From: a virus
Virus record (IMG/VR): IMGVR_UViG_3300032296_000732
Coordinates: 1-63,665 of that record
Direction: 5' to 3' (one strand)
DNA: 63,665 bases
Of this stretch, positions 1 through 5,841 are shown one piece after another (position 1 is the first letter of the stretch; every line of letters begins with the position of its first letter). A model generated the notes under the pieces. That model had not been told where the DNA came from, ran no database searches, and saw only the letters and a list, made by a program, of their open reading frames with translations. The translations under genes and the position numbers were made by a program.

Positions 1-1
1 A

Positions 2-133
2 AGAAGGCATCAAGCCCGAGGCCATTGGCGGACATACAAGTCTGGCAAGCGTGGTTGGGTTAAAGAGTGTTGGCGAGGCGATGCCAGCAAAGGAACCGTC
101 TTTAAGGACTACAAAATTGAGGAGAAGAAATGA
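2..133 (+). CDS. 3' end of a hypothetical phage protein (truncated by the window edge)
   Basis: The frame is open from the left edge to the TGA at 131-133, giving the last 43 residues of a protein. The visible part is basic and aromatic, with the pattern RGHWR...SGK..WVK..WRGD..KG..FKDY, which I recognise as a recurring C-terminal end of phage proteins of unknown function. The stop overlaps the ATG of the next gene (ATGA), so the two are probably translationally coupled. Another frame (from base 3) also reads KEGIKPEAIGGHT..., but lacks any family resemblance I know. Confidence 0.6.
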   Translation, partial: RRHQARGHWRTYKSGKRGWVKECWRGDASKGTVFKDYKIEEKK

Positions 134-645
134 GAGACACGATAGACATCAAGAGTGAATCTGACTTGACCAAAGATATTTTGTTTGGCTTGTTTGATTG
201 TGTTGACGGAGTTCTTTATTGGAAAAAATCTCCAAGTAACAGCGTTAAGGCTGGCACGAAGGCTGGCAACAAAACAAATCAAGGCTACATACAAGTCAAG
301 ATCAACAGAAAATATTACAAGGAGCATCGTTTGATTTTTAAGATGTACAGCGGGTACTTTCCCAACGAGATAGACCACATCAACGGGGTTAGAGATGACA
401 ACAGAATGGAAAATTTACGTCCAGTAACACGCAGCGAAAATTTGGTGAACGGGAAAGTCAAGTGCGGAAACACATCTGGCGTCAAAAACGTAAGCTGGCA
501 TAAGCAGCACAAAAAGTGGCGAGTCACGTTGGGTATTGGTGGAAAAGTTAAACACATCTGTTACTCGAATGATCTTGAATCCGCAAAACTGGAGGCTGTA
601 AAAGCTCGCAACCAATACTTTGGAGAATTTGCAAATCATGGATAA
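130..645 (+). CDS. HNH homing endonuclease with C-terminal AP2 DNA-binding domain
   Basis: A 171-residue free-standing homing endonuclease, expected to cut DNA and spread its own gene. The HNH_3-type core spans about residues 62-105: H66-R67, then IDHINGVRDDN with D82-H83, then N91/N95 and LRPVTRSEN. Residues about 113-168 (NTSGVKNV.W....KWRV..G..GK) form an AP2-type DNA-binding domain, a standard partner of phage HNH enzymes. It overlaps the previous stop by 4 nt. Its N-terminus (MRDTIDI) resembles the starts of the two following small genes (MDKTLDMAR, MKTTIDMAR), so it may have landed on the 5' end of a third family member. Confidence 0.9.
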   Translation: MRDTIDIKSESDLTKDILFGLFDCVDGVLYWKKSPSNSVKAGTKAGNKTNQGYIQVKINRKYYKEHRLIFKMYSGYFPNEIDHINGVRDDNRMENLRPVTRSENLVNGKVKCGNTSGVKNVSWHKQHKKWRVTLGIGGKVKHICYSNDLESAKLEAVKARNQYFGEFANHG

Positions 646-868
646 AACATTAGACATGGCCCGTCAAGCGGGTGTTCGTGATGATGGGCATCGCTTTGAG
701 TTTGACCTGCACGACCTTAAAAAGTTTGAAGAAATTGTTCGCGCGTACGCTATCGCCGAGGAGCGTGACGCCTGTGCTTATTGGGCGGGGATTGCACTAC
801 TTGGTGCTGATCGTGGGCTTGCCAATCGTGTTGACCAAGCCATCCGAGCAAGAGGAGAAACCAAATGA
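638..868 (+). CDS. small hypothetical phage protein, paralogue of the next gene
   Basis: A 76-residue protein. I place the start at ATG 638 (MDKTLDMARQAG) instead of an upstream ATG, because it overlaps the HNH stop only slightly and matches the start of the next gene. The pattern is T-[LI]-D-M-A-R near the N-terminus, LKKFE.IVRA..IAEERDAC in the middle and AIRARG at the C-terminus. Such short helical proteins recur as families in freshwater phages; function unknown. It overlaps the next gene by ATGA. Confidence 0.75.
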   Translation: MDKTLDMARQAGVRDDGHRFEFDLHDLKKFEEIVRAYAIAEERDACAYWAGIALLGADRGLANRVDQAIRARGETK

Positions 869-1092
869 AAACCACGATAGACATGGCCCGTGAGACCAAG
901 ATGCCTTACGACTTTGCAACTGGTGAGCCAATCTACCTTGAAAAACTTAAAGCCTTTGAAGCCCTTGTTCGTGCTGATGAGCGTGAGGCGTGTGCAAAGG
1001 TGTGTGATAAGCGGTACATGGGCGATAACAACCGCGAAGACATGGAGGCAAAAGAATGCGCCACCGCCATCCGAGCAAGGGGGAACACATGA
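865..1092 (+). CDS. small hypothetical phage protein, paralogue of the preceding gene
   Basis: A 75-residue protein starting MKTTIDMARETK. It shares the TIDMAR start, the LKAFEALVRADEREACAKV helix with a cysteine, and the ATAIRARG C-terminal end with its upstream neighbour, so the pair probably arose by tandem duplication. It is coupled by 4-nt overlaps on both sides. No catalytic motif is visible. Confidence 0.75.
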   Translation: MKTTIDMARETKMPYDFATGEPIYLEKLKAFEALVRADEREACAKVCDKRYMGDNNREDMEAKECATAIRARGNT

Positions 1093-1472
1093 AAGACGAA
1101 GCATTGAAGCTGGCGCTGGAGGCGTTGGAAGCTGGTGATTGGTACATCGGACAACTTGAAGCAATTGTTTACCACGCTGATGATCTTGGCACACACGAAG
1201 ACCGAGCGAAGATGCAAGCCGCCATCACCGCCATCAAGCAAGCCCTTGCAGCACCTGTGCAGGAGCCTGTGGCGATGCCTGCGGATTGGTTTGCGGGGAT
1301 GTCAGAAGAATATCGAAAAAAGGCTTTTGGGATTGCAACCCCACACGCAGCACAGCGGCAATGGGTTGGGCTGACGGATGAGGAGAAACTGCACATTGAG
1401 ATCATGGGTGGCAAGTCAGATGTGATGCTGGCTGAGATGGTTGAAGTCAAATTAAAGGAGCGCAACGCATGA
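1089..1472 (+). CDS. hypothetical phage protein with AAPVQEP module
   Basis: A 127-residue protein. The start at ATG 1089 (MKDEALKLALEALEAG) is preferred over an upstream ATG because it gives a 4-nt overlap with the previous gene. An N-terminal helix is followed by AIKQALAAPVQEPVA, then a region ending QRQWVGLTDEEK. The AIKQ.LAAPVQ.P segment recurs in the next gene with near-identical DNA (1231-1264 versus 1557-1590). I know this as a shuffled module of phage accessory proteins; role unknown. Confidence 0.75.
   Translation: MKDEALKLALEALEAGDWYIGQLEAIVYHADDLGTHEDRAKMQAAITAIKQALAAPVQEPVAMPADWFAGMSEEYRKKAFGIATPHAAQRQWVGLTDEEKLHIEIMGGKSDVMLAEMVEVKLKERNA
1231..1264 (+). repeat. 34-bp direct repeat, copy 1
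   Basis: Identical to 1557-1590 except for one base (agccc here, aaccc there). Both copies lie in the same reading phase and encode (A)IKQ[AT]LAAPVQ[ED]P in adjacent genes. Confidence 0.85.
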
Positions 1473-1936
1473 AAAATATAACTGTGTCGCGGGACAAAGT
1501 TGAGCAATGGCTTGAAGATTTGGAATATTCAAATTCAGATAAGAATGTAATTGCAGCCATCAAGCAAACCCTTGCAGCACCTGTGCAGGATCCGCTTGCT
1601 ACCAAAACGGAAAAAGGAATTGTTCTGCACGTTGGATGGGATGATTTGCCAGCAGGAACCAAGCTCTACACCGCCCCGCCCGTACAGCCAGCACCTGTGC
1701 AAGAACGTAACTTTTGCGAACGATGCGGTAAACGATTAGGCGACAACATTCACACTTGCACCCCACCCGCACAGCCAGCACCTGTGTATGTCAAGACGTT
1801 TCACGGCGGCAAGCCTTGGCCTTTGCATCCAGCACCTGTGCCTGATGCGTTTGGAACGCGAGAGGGTGAGCATCCGCAATACATCCAAGGCTGGAACGAC
1901 TGCCGCGCAGAAACTTTAAAGATGAGCAAGCCATGA
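1469..1936 (+). CDS. hypothetical phage protein with repeated PPxQPAPV modules and a zinc-finger-like motif
   Basis: A 155-residue protein. It begins MKNITVSRDKVEQWLEDLEYS, followed by AIKQTLAAPVQDP (repeat shared with the upstream gene), GTKLYTAPPVQPAPVQE, a CERCGKRL..N.H.C finger (CxxC...HxC) and further PPAQPAPV and HPAPVPDAF units. The C-terminus (GEHPQYIQGWNDCRAETLK) is an end common among phage accessory proteins. The modular Pro/Ala repeats suggest a shuffled linker protein; no enzymatic function can be read. It overlaps both neighbours by 4 nt. Confidence 0.75.
   Translation: MKNITVSRDKVEQWLEDLEYSNSDKNVIAAIKQTLAAPVQDPLATKTEKGIVLHVGWDDLPAGTKLYTAPPVQPAPVQERNFCERCGKRLGDNIHTCTPPAQPAPVYVKTFHGGKPWPLHPAPVPDAFGTREGEHPQYIQGWNDCRAETLKMSKP
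1557..1590 (+). repeat. 34-bp direct repeat, copy 2
   Basis: Second copy of the repeat at 1231-1264, with one mismatch. Shorter fragments of the unit (ccagcacctgtg) recur in the same gene near 1688, 1774 and 1829. Confidence 0.85.
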
Positions 1937-2145
1937 ACGCCGTCATCATCTGCGCCGTCTGCAACAAGCCGGTTGAAAAGCTGGTTTGGCATGACGACTT
2001 CAATACCCACGTCAGGCACATCACTGCTCACTGCCACGGCGACATGGACAGCATGGCATTGACCGCCGACTTTGTCATGGAGGCTGGCGGTGGCAAAAAC
2101 TTCATAGAGGGAACAGCTTTTCAAACAAAAAGGATCACCACATGA
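1933..2145 (+). CDS. small zinc-finger-like hypothetical protein
   Basis: A 70-residue protein starting MNAVIICAVCNKPVEKLVW. The CxxC pair (C7, C10) and the later H..H..AHCHG cluster could hold a zinc ion, as in many small phage accessory proteins. It has 4-nt overlaps on both sides. Function not recognised. Confidence 0.75.
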   Translation: MNAVIICAVCNKPVEKLVWHDDFNTHVRHITAHCHGDMDSMALTADFVMEAGGGKNFIEGTAFQTKRITT

Positions 2146-2351
2146 CTAAAGAAGAAGCCCTCGCAGCCATCAAGCTGCTGTCCGCGCTGGAGTCGTGGAG
2201 CTTCAGCTTAAAAGAGCGCACGCCAGACTACTTGCATGAAGACCTGCACGTCACGCTAGAAGTTCTGGAGCGCATCGTATTGGAGAAGCCACAAGAGAAG
2301 TACACCTACGGCACGCCACTGCTGGATGCCATGACCAAGGATAAACCATGA
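2142..2351 (+). CDS. small hypothetical phage protein
   Basis: A 69-residue, predominantly helical, acidic protein (MTKEEALAAIKLLSALESWSF...). It has no cysteines or recognisable catalytic motif. It is coupled through ATGA overlaps to both neighbours and belongs to the same accessory operon. Confidence 0.7.
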   Translation: MTKEEALAAIKLLSALESWSFSLKERTPDYLHEDLHVTLEVLERIVLEKPQEKYTYGTPLLDAMTKDKP

Positions 2352-2512
2352 AGAAGATCAGCGAACGAAGCATGCGCCTGACCATCGCCATGATGCGCTC
2401 TATGGCGAACTGCAAACCCATCAGCCCGTTCCACTTGGAGGCATCCAAAGAGATGGAGGCCATGCTGGAAGAACTGCTGGACCTGCGTAAGAAACTCAAG
2501 GAGAAGAAGTGA
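2348..2512 (+). CDS. very small hypothetical protein (54 aa)
   Basis: ATG 2348 to TGA 2512 encodes MKKISERSMRLTIAMMRSMA...EELLDLRKKLKEKK, a basic helical protein with a possible C-terminal coiled coil. It exactly fills the space between its neighbours, overlapping the previous stop by 4 nt and running into the GTG start of the next gene, which supports it as real. Confidence 0.65.
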   Translation: MKKISERSMRLTIAMMRSMANCKPISPFHLEASKEMEAMLEELLDLRKKLKEKK

Positions 2513-2718
2513 AAAAAGACACCAAGGCGTGGGCCATCAAGCTCAGAGGCCGCAGCTTCTATCAAGACACCTACGGCATCCCCTTCCTTTACCCAACGCG
2601 CCTTGCTGCAATGGAGCGGGTCGAGAAGATTGCAGACTTGAAGAATAGAAACCCAGCCAACGTAAGCCCATCAACCAAAGTAGTCCGCGTCAGAGTACGC
2701 ATAGAGGAGATCGAATGA
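2509..2718 (+). CDS. small hypothetical phage protein (GTG start)
   Basis: A 69-residue protein from GTG 2509 (reads MKKDTKAWAIKLRGRSFYQDTY...). GGAG at about 2500 is a plausible ribosome site. It is basic, with a C-terminal strand-rich VVRVRVRIEEIE. Its start and stop overlap the neighbours by 4 nt. Function unknown. Confidence 0.7.
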   Translation: MKKDTKAWAIKLRGRSFYQDTYGIPFLYPTRLAAMERVEKIADLKNRNPANVSPSTKVVRVRVRIEEIE

Positions 2719-2984
2719 CCGAAGAAGAACTGAAGACCAAGATGCTGTCTTTTATTGCGCAGCAGGACAACACATACAACGACGAGTGGTACTGCACTGC
2801 GCATGAAATGTACTCCGGCATCATGAGGCAGTTTGCCGCACATGCTGGCTTCGAACTTCTTGTGCCGCCCAAAGAAGCAGAGCCACCCAAGATTGGCCGA
2901 GCAGAGATGCTGCAAGAGTTGCTGCCAGAGATTCAGAAAATGTTTGGAACCGAGTACGCCAAAGACGCCAAGGAGAAGCCATGA
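2715..2984 (+). CDS. hypothetical phage protein
   Basis: An 89-residue protein beginning MTEEELKTKMLSFIAQQDNTYND. The C-terminal half carries GRAEMLQELLPEIQKMFGTEY, which resembles the N-terminal helix of the major capsid protein in this genome (LLKELLPGLNALFGLEYAK). The resemblance is short and may be a recurring structural helix. Coupled to both neighbours. Confidence 0.7.
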   Translation: MTEEELKTKMLSFIAQQDNTYNDEWYCTAHEMYSGIMRQFAAHAGFELLVPPKEAEPPKIGRAEMLQELLPEIQKMFGTEYAKDAKEKP

Positions 2985-3172
2985 TCGACGTATACCCAAC
3001 CCGCATAGAGGCCGTAGACGAGGACAATAACGTCCTGTTTATCCTTCATCTGGAGGATGGTGGATGCTGCACTATGCACATCAAAAGTCCGATCCTGTTG
3101 GACCAATCCAACTTAGAAAAAGTCCTGACCGCCATTCGCCGTGGCGTTCAGATTCTTGGAATAGAGGACTGA
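2981..3172 (+). CDS. small hypothetical phage protein
   Basis: A 63-residue protein (MIDVYPTRIEAVDEDNNVLF...) with alternating beta-type residues and a Cys-Cys pair in GGCCTMHI. It overlaps the previous stop by 4 nt and is one base short of the next ATG. No family recognised. Confidence 0.7.
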   Translation: MIDVYPTRIEAVDEDNNVLFILHLEDGGCCTMHIKSPILLDQSNLEKVLTAIRRGVQILGIED

Positions 3173-3173
3173 C

Positions 3174-3593
3174 ATGAGCGACCAAAAGAACTGGGACGCC
3201 GCGCTCATCAAAACGTGGCGACTGGCAGGCAACATCGGTGATGTTTACATCCTGTTCAAGGCTCTGTCAGGCAAAAGGTCCGACGAGTGCGATCCACCAC
3301 TCAAACGTATGCCAGACCCCGGCATACCTTGGAAAGTTGGTGTGCGAGTCTTTGTGGCAAATAACCTGTCCAAGATCAGCGCACGGTTATGGGATCAGCC
3401 GCCAGAGAAAGATATCTTGCTTCTGCGCAAGCTGGAGACAAGCTCTTACGACACCGAGAAAGAAAAGATGCACGTTGACAAAGAGCTTGCAAGAGAGCAA
3501 AAGATGCTCAAGCAAAACAGAGAGAGAAGAACATTAACCAGCACACGCATATCAGACCGAAACAAAGCTACAGATTGGAACGTAACAAAATGA
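3174..3593 (+). CDS. hypothetical phage protein
   Basis: A 139-residue protein starting MSDQKNWDAALIKTWRLAGNIGDVY. The N-terminal half looks globular; the C-terminal third is a highly charged Lys/Arg/Glu helix (ELAREQKMLKQNRERR), suggesting a nucleic-acid or coiled-coil contact. Function not recognised. Its stop overlaps the ATG of the next gene at 3590. Confidence 0.7.
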   Translation: MSDQKNWDAALIKTWRLAGNIGDVYILFKALSGKRSDECDPPLKRMPDPGIPWKVGVRVFVANNLSKISARLWDQPPEKDILLLRKLETSSYDTEKEKMHVDKELAREQKMLKQNRERRTLTSTRISDRNKATDWNVTK

Positions 3594-3847
3594 AATGCAA
3601 CTGCCATCCCGACACTCCCTTTCTTTGGAAGCACACTACACGGCCCAGCATCTTCATCAGAGACATCGCCTTTCGCGTTAAGGGTATCGTTGTCACTGAA
3701 GCTGGGTCTTACTTTGCCGAAGAGTCAGATACCCAGAAGAAAACAAAGGACGCAAAAGAGAAAGAGCTTACCGCCTACAAACAGTTTGGCGTTTACCTCA
3801 GAGCAAATCCCAACATCAAACCATCTTTGAACAAGCACGAGAAATGA
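3590..3847 (+). CDS. hypothetical phage protein
   Basis: An 85-residue protein. I chose ATG 3590 (MKCNCHPDTPFLWKH) over an in-frame upstream ATG because it yields the ATGA coupling used throughout this operon. The C-x-C-H start may bind metal. The C-terminal half is Lys-rich (DTQKKTKDAKEKEL) and ends with a helix. Function unknown. Confidence 0.7.
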   Translation: MKCNCHPDTPFLWKHTTRPSIFIRDIAFRVKGIVVTEAGSYFAEESDTQKKTKDAKEKELTAYKQFGVYLRANPNIKPSLNKHEK

Positions 3848-4029
3848 AATGCCCCGTATGTAACTCATGGACGAGCACCTTGGAGACAAGAACAAATGAA
3901 AAAGAGAACATGATTAAGAGAAGAAAAGAATGTGGCAATCAACACAGATTCACGACCGAGGAGAAAATAGTTGTATCGAAACCAAAAACTGTTAGAAGCA
4001 GTCAGAGCCAGTCCATGTCAGGTCTGTGA
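3844..4029 (+). CDS. NrdR-like stand-alone zinc ribbon
   Basis: A 61-residue protein beginning MKCPVCNSWTSTLETRT, then RRRKECGNQHRFTTEEKIV. This matches the N-terminal zinc ribbon of the ribonucleotide-reductase repressor NrdR (CPxC...SR...RRRxCxxCxxRFTTxE), except that the fourth ligand position has His (CGNQH). The ATP-cone domain that follows in NrdR is missing, as in other short phage ribbons. It may bind DNA but cannot sense nucleotides by itself. It overlaps the next gene by 59 nt. Confidence 0.65.
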   Translation: MKCPVCNSWTSTLETRTNEKENMIKRRKECGNQHRFTTEEKIVVSKPKTVRSSQSQSMSGL

Positions 4030-4255
4030 GGCCAGTGATGGCACGGTGGTTGCCGCACACTCCAACCAGCTGCGTGACGGCAAAGGCAGGGGTCTCAAGG
4101 CCCATGACTACCGCATAGCAGCTATGTGCTTTCGCTGCCACATGGAGCTTGATCAAGGCACCTCAATGTCCAAGCAAGAACGCCATGACCAGTGGGACGA
4201 AGCGCACCGCAGAACAATTGGCTGGCTTTTTGACAACAACATCTTAAAACTATGA
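3971..4255 (+). CDS. DUF1364-like HNH-type nuclease
   Basis: A 94-residue protein read from TTG 3971, with GAGGAG about 9 nt upstream deciding the start. It has PCQVCEAS..TVVAAHSNQLRDGKGRG...AAMCFRCHMELDQG: a CxxC pair, an AH motif and a CxxCH pair, the layout of DUF1364/NinG-neighbourhood phage proteins thought to be His-Me-finger nucleases acting on recombination intermediates. It ends in ATGA overlap with the following PAPS-reductase-like gene. Confidence 0.7.
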   Translation: MYRNQKLLEAVRASPCQVCEASDGTVVAAHSNQLRDGKGRGLKAHDYRIAAMCFRCHMELDQGTSMSKQERHDQWDEAHRRTIGWLFDNNILKL

Positions 4256-5043
4256 ACCCGTACAAAATCAGTGAACCAACGTGCATCAGCTTTTCGGGCG
4301 GCAGAACGTCTGCTTATATGCTTTACAAGGTGTTGGAAGCCAACGACATGAAGCTGCCAGAAGAAGCGATTGTCTGCTTTGCCAACACGGGGAAAGAGGA
4401 TGAGGCTACGCTGCGGTTTGTGCATGACTGCCAACAAAACTGGTCGGTGCCGATTGTTTGGTTAGAGTATCAGCGTGAAGAGCTTGGCTACAAAGTCGTG
4501 AACTTTGAAACAGCTAGCCGCAACGGTGAGCCTTTTGAGGCGTTGATTAAAAAGAAAAACTACCTGCCAAATCCTATTGCTAGGTTTTGCACCGAAGAAC
4601 TCAAGGTCAAAGCCATCAATAAGTATTTGCGTGATGAGGGGATTGATGCCTCTACGATGGTTGGCATCCGTGCCGATGAACCAAGGCGCATCAGTAAGCT
4701 GCGTGCGCGGGGTCTGCTTGTCCCGCTCTTTGATGCTGGCGTCACGCAAGATGCTGTGCAAACATTCTGGAAAGCGCAGCCATTCAATCTGGGCTTGCCA
4801 TTTCAAAATAACGTCACGCCCTTGGGCAACTGTGATCTGTGTTTTCTCAAAGGCCCGCAGCAAATCATGGGTCTGATCAAAGATAATCCAGATCGTGCGG
4901 TTTGGTGGGCCAAGATGGAGGGGGTTATTGGTGCTACTTTTAGATCAGACCGACCCGGCTACTCTGAGATGCACAAATACCTCAACGCTCAGTCAGATAT
5001 GTTCGACAGCCAAGGCGGCATCGAATGCTTTTGTGGAGAGTAA
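4252..5043 (+). CDS. PAPS-reductase-like adenine nucleotide alpha hydrolase
   Basis: A 263-residue member of the PP-loop (PAPS reductase/DndC-like) superfamily. The nucleotide-binding loop is SGGRTS at residues 15-20, followed by VCFANTGKEDEATLRFVHD, typical of the family's second strand. ARFCTEELKVKAI and GIRADEPRR correspond to the substrate-side motifs. A C-terminal CDLCFLK and a terminal CFCGE could hold an iron-sulfur cluster or zinc. Phage members are often annotated as PAPS reductases; roles in sulfur transfer to DNA or tRNA are equally possible. It is the last gene before the structured non-coding region. Confidence 0.8.
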   Translation: MNPYKISEPTCISFSGGRTSAYMLYKVLEANDMKLPEEAIVCFANTGKEDEATLRFVHDCQQNWSVPIVWLEYQREELGYKVVNFETASRNGEPFEALIKKKNYLPNPIARFCTEELKVKAINKYLRDEGIDASTMVGIRADEPRRISKLRARGLLVPLFDAGVTQDAVQTFWKAQPFNLGLPFQNNVTPLGNCDLCFLKGPQQIMGLIKDNPDRAVWWAKMEGVIGATFRSDRPGYSEMHKYLNAQSDMFDSQGGIECFCGE

Positions 5044-5058
5044 CAGCTGTTACACTGA
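5040..5058 (+). promoter_or_regulatory. 19-bp dyad/promoter-like element, site 1
   Basis: GTAACAGCTGTTACACTGA. The first 14 bases are a perfect palindrome, and the tail TGTTACACT resembles an extended -10 element (TGn then TACACT). The site overlaps the end of the PAPS-reductase-like gene and points into the structured RNA region. An identical 19-mer lies at 28168. Confidence 0.65.
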
Positions 5059-5337
5059 GAAAGTTGGTGGTTAAGCCTTCTCATACACTACGCGGGTGTT
5101 TGTATGAGACTGGTCGGACTGGGGGTTCTCGGTTGCCACCAACAACCAAGACGCATGGGGATTGAGGCACAGGCCCGTAGATTACATTCTGCGAATGCCG
5201 GTCAGGTTAAGAGCGTGAATGCCTGCTCTCTGGCTACAGTCCCCAGCCGTGTTGGTGGTACAACGGGTTAGCGCCGTTGAATGGCCTTTCGGTTGTTGAA
5301 GATACCCACTGCTTTATGTGAGCCACCAATTTTTTTT
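5055..5337 (+). ncRNA. candidate structured non-coding RNA 1 ending in a U-tract
   Basis: No ORF is convincing here, but long complementary arms are. P1: GTTGGTGG 5063-5070 with CCACCAAC 5136-5143. P2 inside it: TCTCATACA 5079-5087 with TGTATGAGA 5101-5109. P3: ACG-CA-TGGGGA 5150-5161 with TCCCCA-GC-CGT 5240-5250. P4: TTGGTGG 5252-5258 with CCACCAA 5323-5329, enclosing P5 CAACGG 5261-5266 with CCGTTG 5274-5279. Eight T residues (5330-5337) follow P4 directly, as in an intrinsic terminator. The 5' boundary is a guess from the promoter-like site at 5040. The P1 and P4 arms have the same sequence and could swap partners. Confidence 0.55.
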
Positions 5338-5345
5338 GAAAGTAG

Positions 5346-5376
5346 TTGACACGGCCCCAAAAGTTGTGTTTATAAT
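5346..5376 (+). promoter_or_regulatory. sigma70-type promoter for structured RNA 2
   Basis: TTGACA at 5346-5351 and TATAAT at 5371-5376, both perfect consensus hexamers. The spacer is 19 bp, slightly long. Start of transcription would be near 5383-5385. No open reading frame follows, only the RNA-like structure. Confidence 0.65.
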
Positions 5377-5382
5377 CATCCC

Positions 5383-5508
5383 AGCTAGGTGTGAGAACCA
5401 AGGCAGGTAAAGAGTCGTTAGTGAAATCCCGACCCCGAATGGGGTAGCGCGTCAGCCCACAAAGCTGAGGTGTTTTCTCACCGGGGTTTCACTAACGGCT
5501 TTTTTTTG
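5383..5508 (+). ncRNA. candidate small structured RNA 2 with its own promoter and terminator
   Basis: A roughly 125-nt transcript is predicted. A 15-bp closing helix pairs 5416-5430 (CGTTAGTGAAATCCC) with 5483-5497 (GGGGTTTCACTAACG), including one G-U pair, and is followed by T-rich 5500-5507. Three small hairpins fill the interior: CCCC/GGGG 5433-5444, TCAGC/GCTGA 5452-5468 and GGTG/CACC 5469-5482, giving a four-way junction. The layout (consensus promoter, short leader, multibranch fold, terminator) is that of a free-standing small RNA. I do not recognise the family. Confidence 0.6.
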
Positions 5509-5583
5509 CCCCAAACGATCTCCACGCCCAGCCGTACTCCGCACGATAGCAAGCACTTGAATCGGTGGCGCGGAAGAAAAGAC

Positions 5584-5677
5584 ACGGCATACTCGACACC
5601 CCGGTTTGCCGTACCAGCCTGTCAGCGAGGGACTGGTGTAGTCGTCAGGACAAGGGTGGAATAACCAAGCCTGACGA
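5584..5677 (+). other. three consecutive hairpins in the non-coding region
   Basis: ACGGCA 5584-5589 pairs with TGCCGT 5607-5612. ACCAG 5613-5617 pairs with CTGGT 5633-5637. TCGTCAGG 5642-5649 pairs with CCTGACGA 5670-5677. They are consecutive and non-overlapping, so they could form a third RNA domain or a replication-origin-type structure ahead of the replication genes. The rest of 5678-5841 shows a GGGGT/ACCCC hairpin (5734-5750) and nothing else clear. Confidence 0.4.
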
Positions 5678-5774
5678 TGAATGAATCGCTGCCTCCGGGG
5701 GACTGGGATCGGGCTTCACGCTTGGTCTGGGTCGGGGTCTAATCCACCCCTTGGGGAAACTAGAGGCGTAAAAT

Positions 5775-5793
5775 GCAACAGATGAATTGTTGC
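5775..5793 (+). promoter_or_regulatory. dyad in the leader of the ParB-like gene
   Basis: GCAACA 5775-5780 and TGTTGC 5788-5793 form an inverted repeat with a 7-nt spacer, about 50 nt before the ParB/HTH gene. It could be an operator (perhaps for that gene's own product) or an mRNA hairpin. No clear -35/-10 pair was found with it. Confidence 0.35.
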
Positions 5794-5841
5794 GAGGTCA
5801 TGTGTGATATAGGTAAACCCTAACAAACAACAGGAGAATTG

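Noticed and set aside
1-118. Alternative reading of the left-edge fragment in frame 3 (KEGIKPEAIGGHT...).
   Set aside because: It runs on into the HNH start region without a matching overlap and lacks the conserved RGHWR/WRGD pattern present in frame 2.
5470-5664. A 64-codon plus-strand ORF in the structured gap.
   Set aside because: It starts inside the RNA 2 terminator region, has no ribosome site, and reads as Arg/Thr/Ser/Pro-rich noise.
5044-5841. A tRNA, group I intron or riboswitch of known type in the structured gap.
   Set aside because: No T-arm or anticodon-arm pattern and no intron core (P, Q, R, S) elements were seen. The promoter/terminator layout with no adjacent regulated ORF speaks against a riboswitch for RNA 2.
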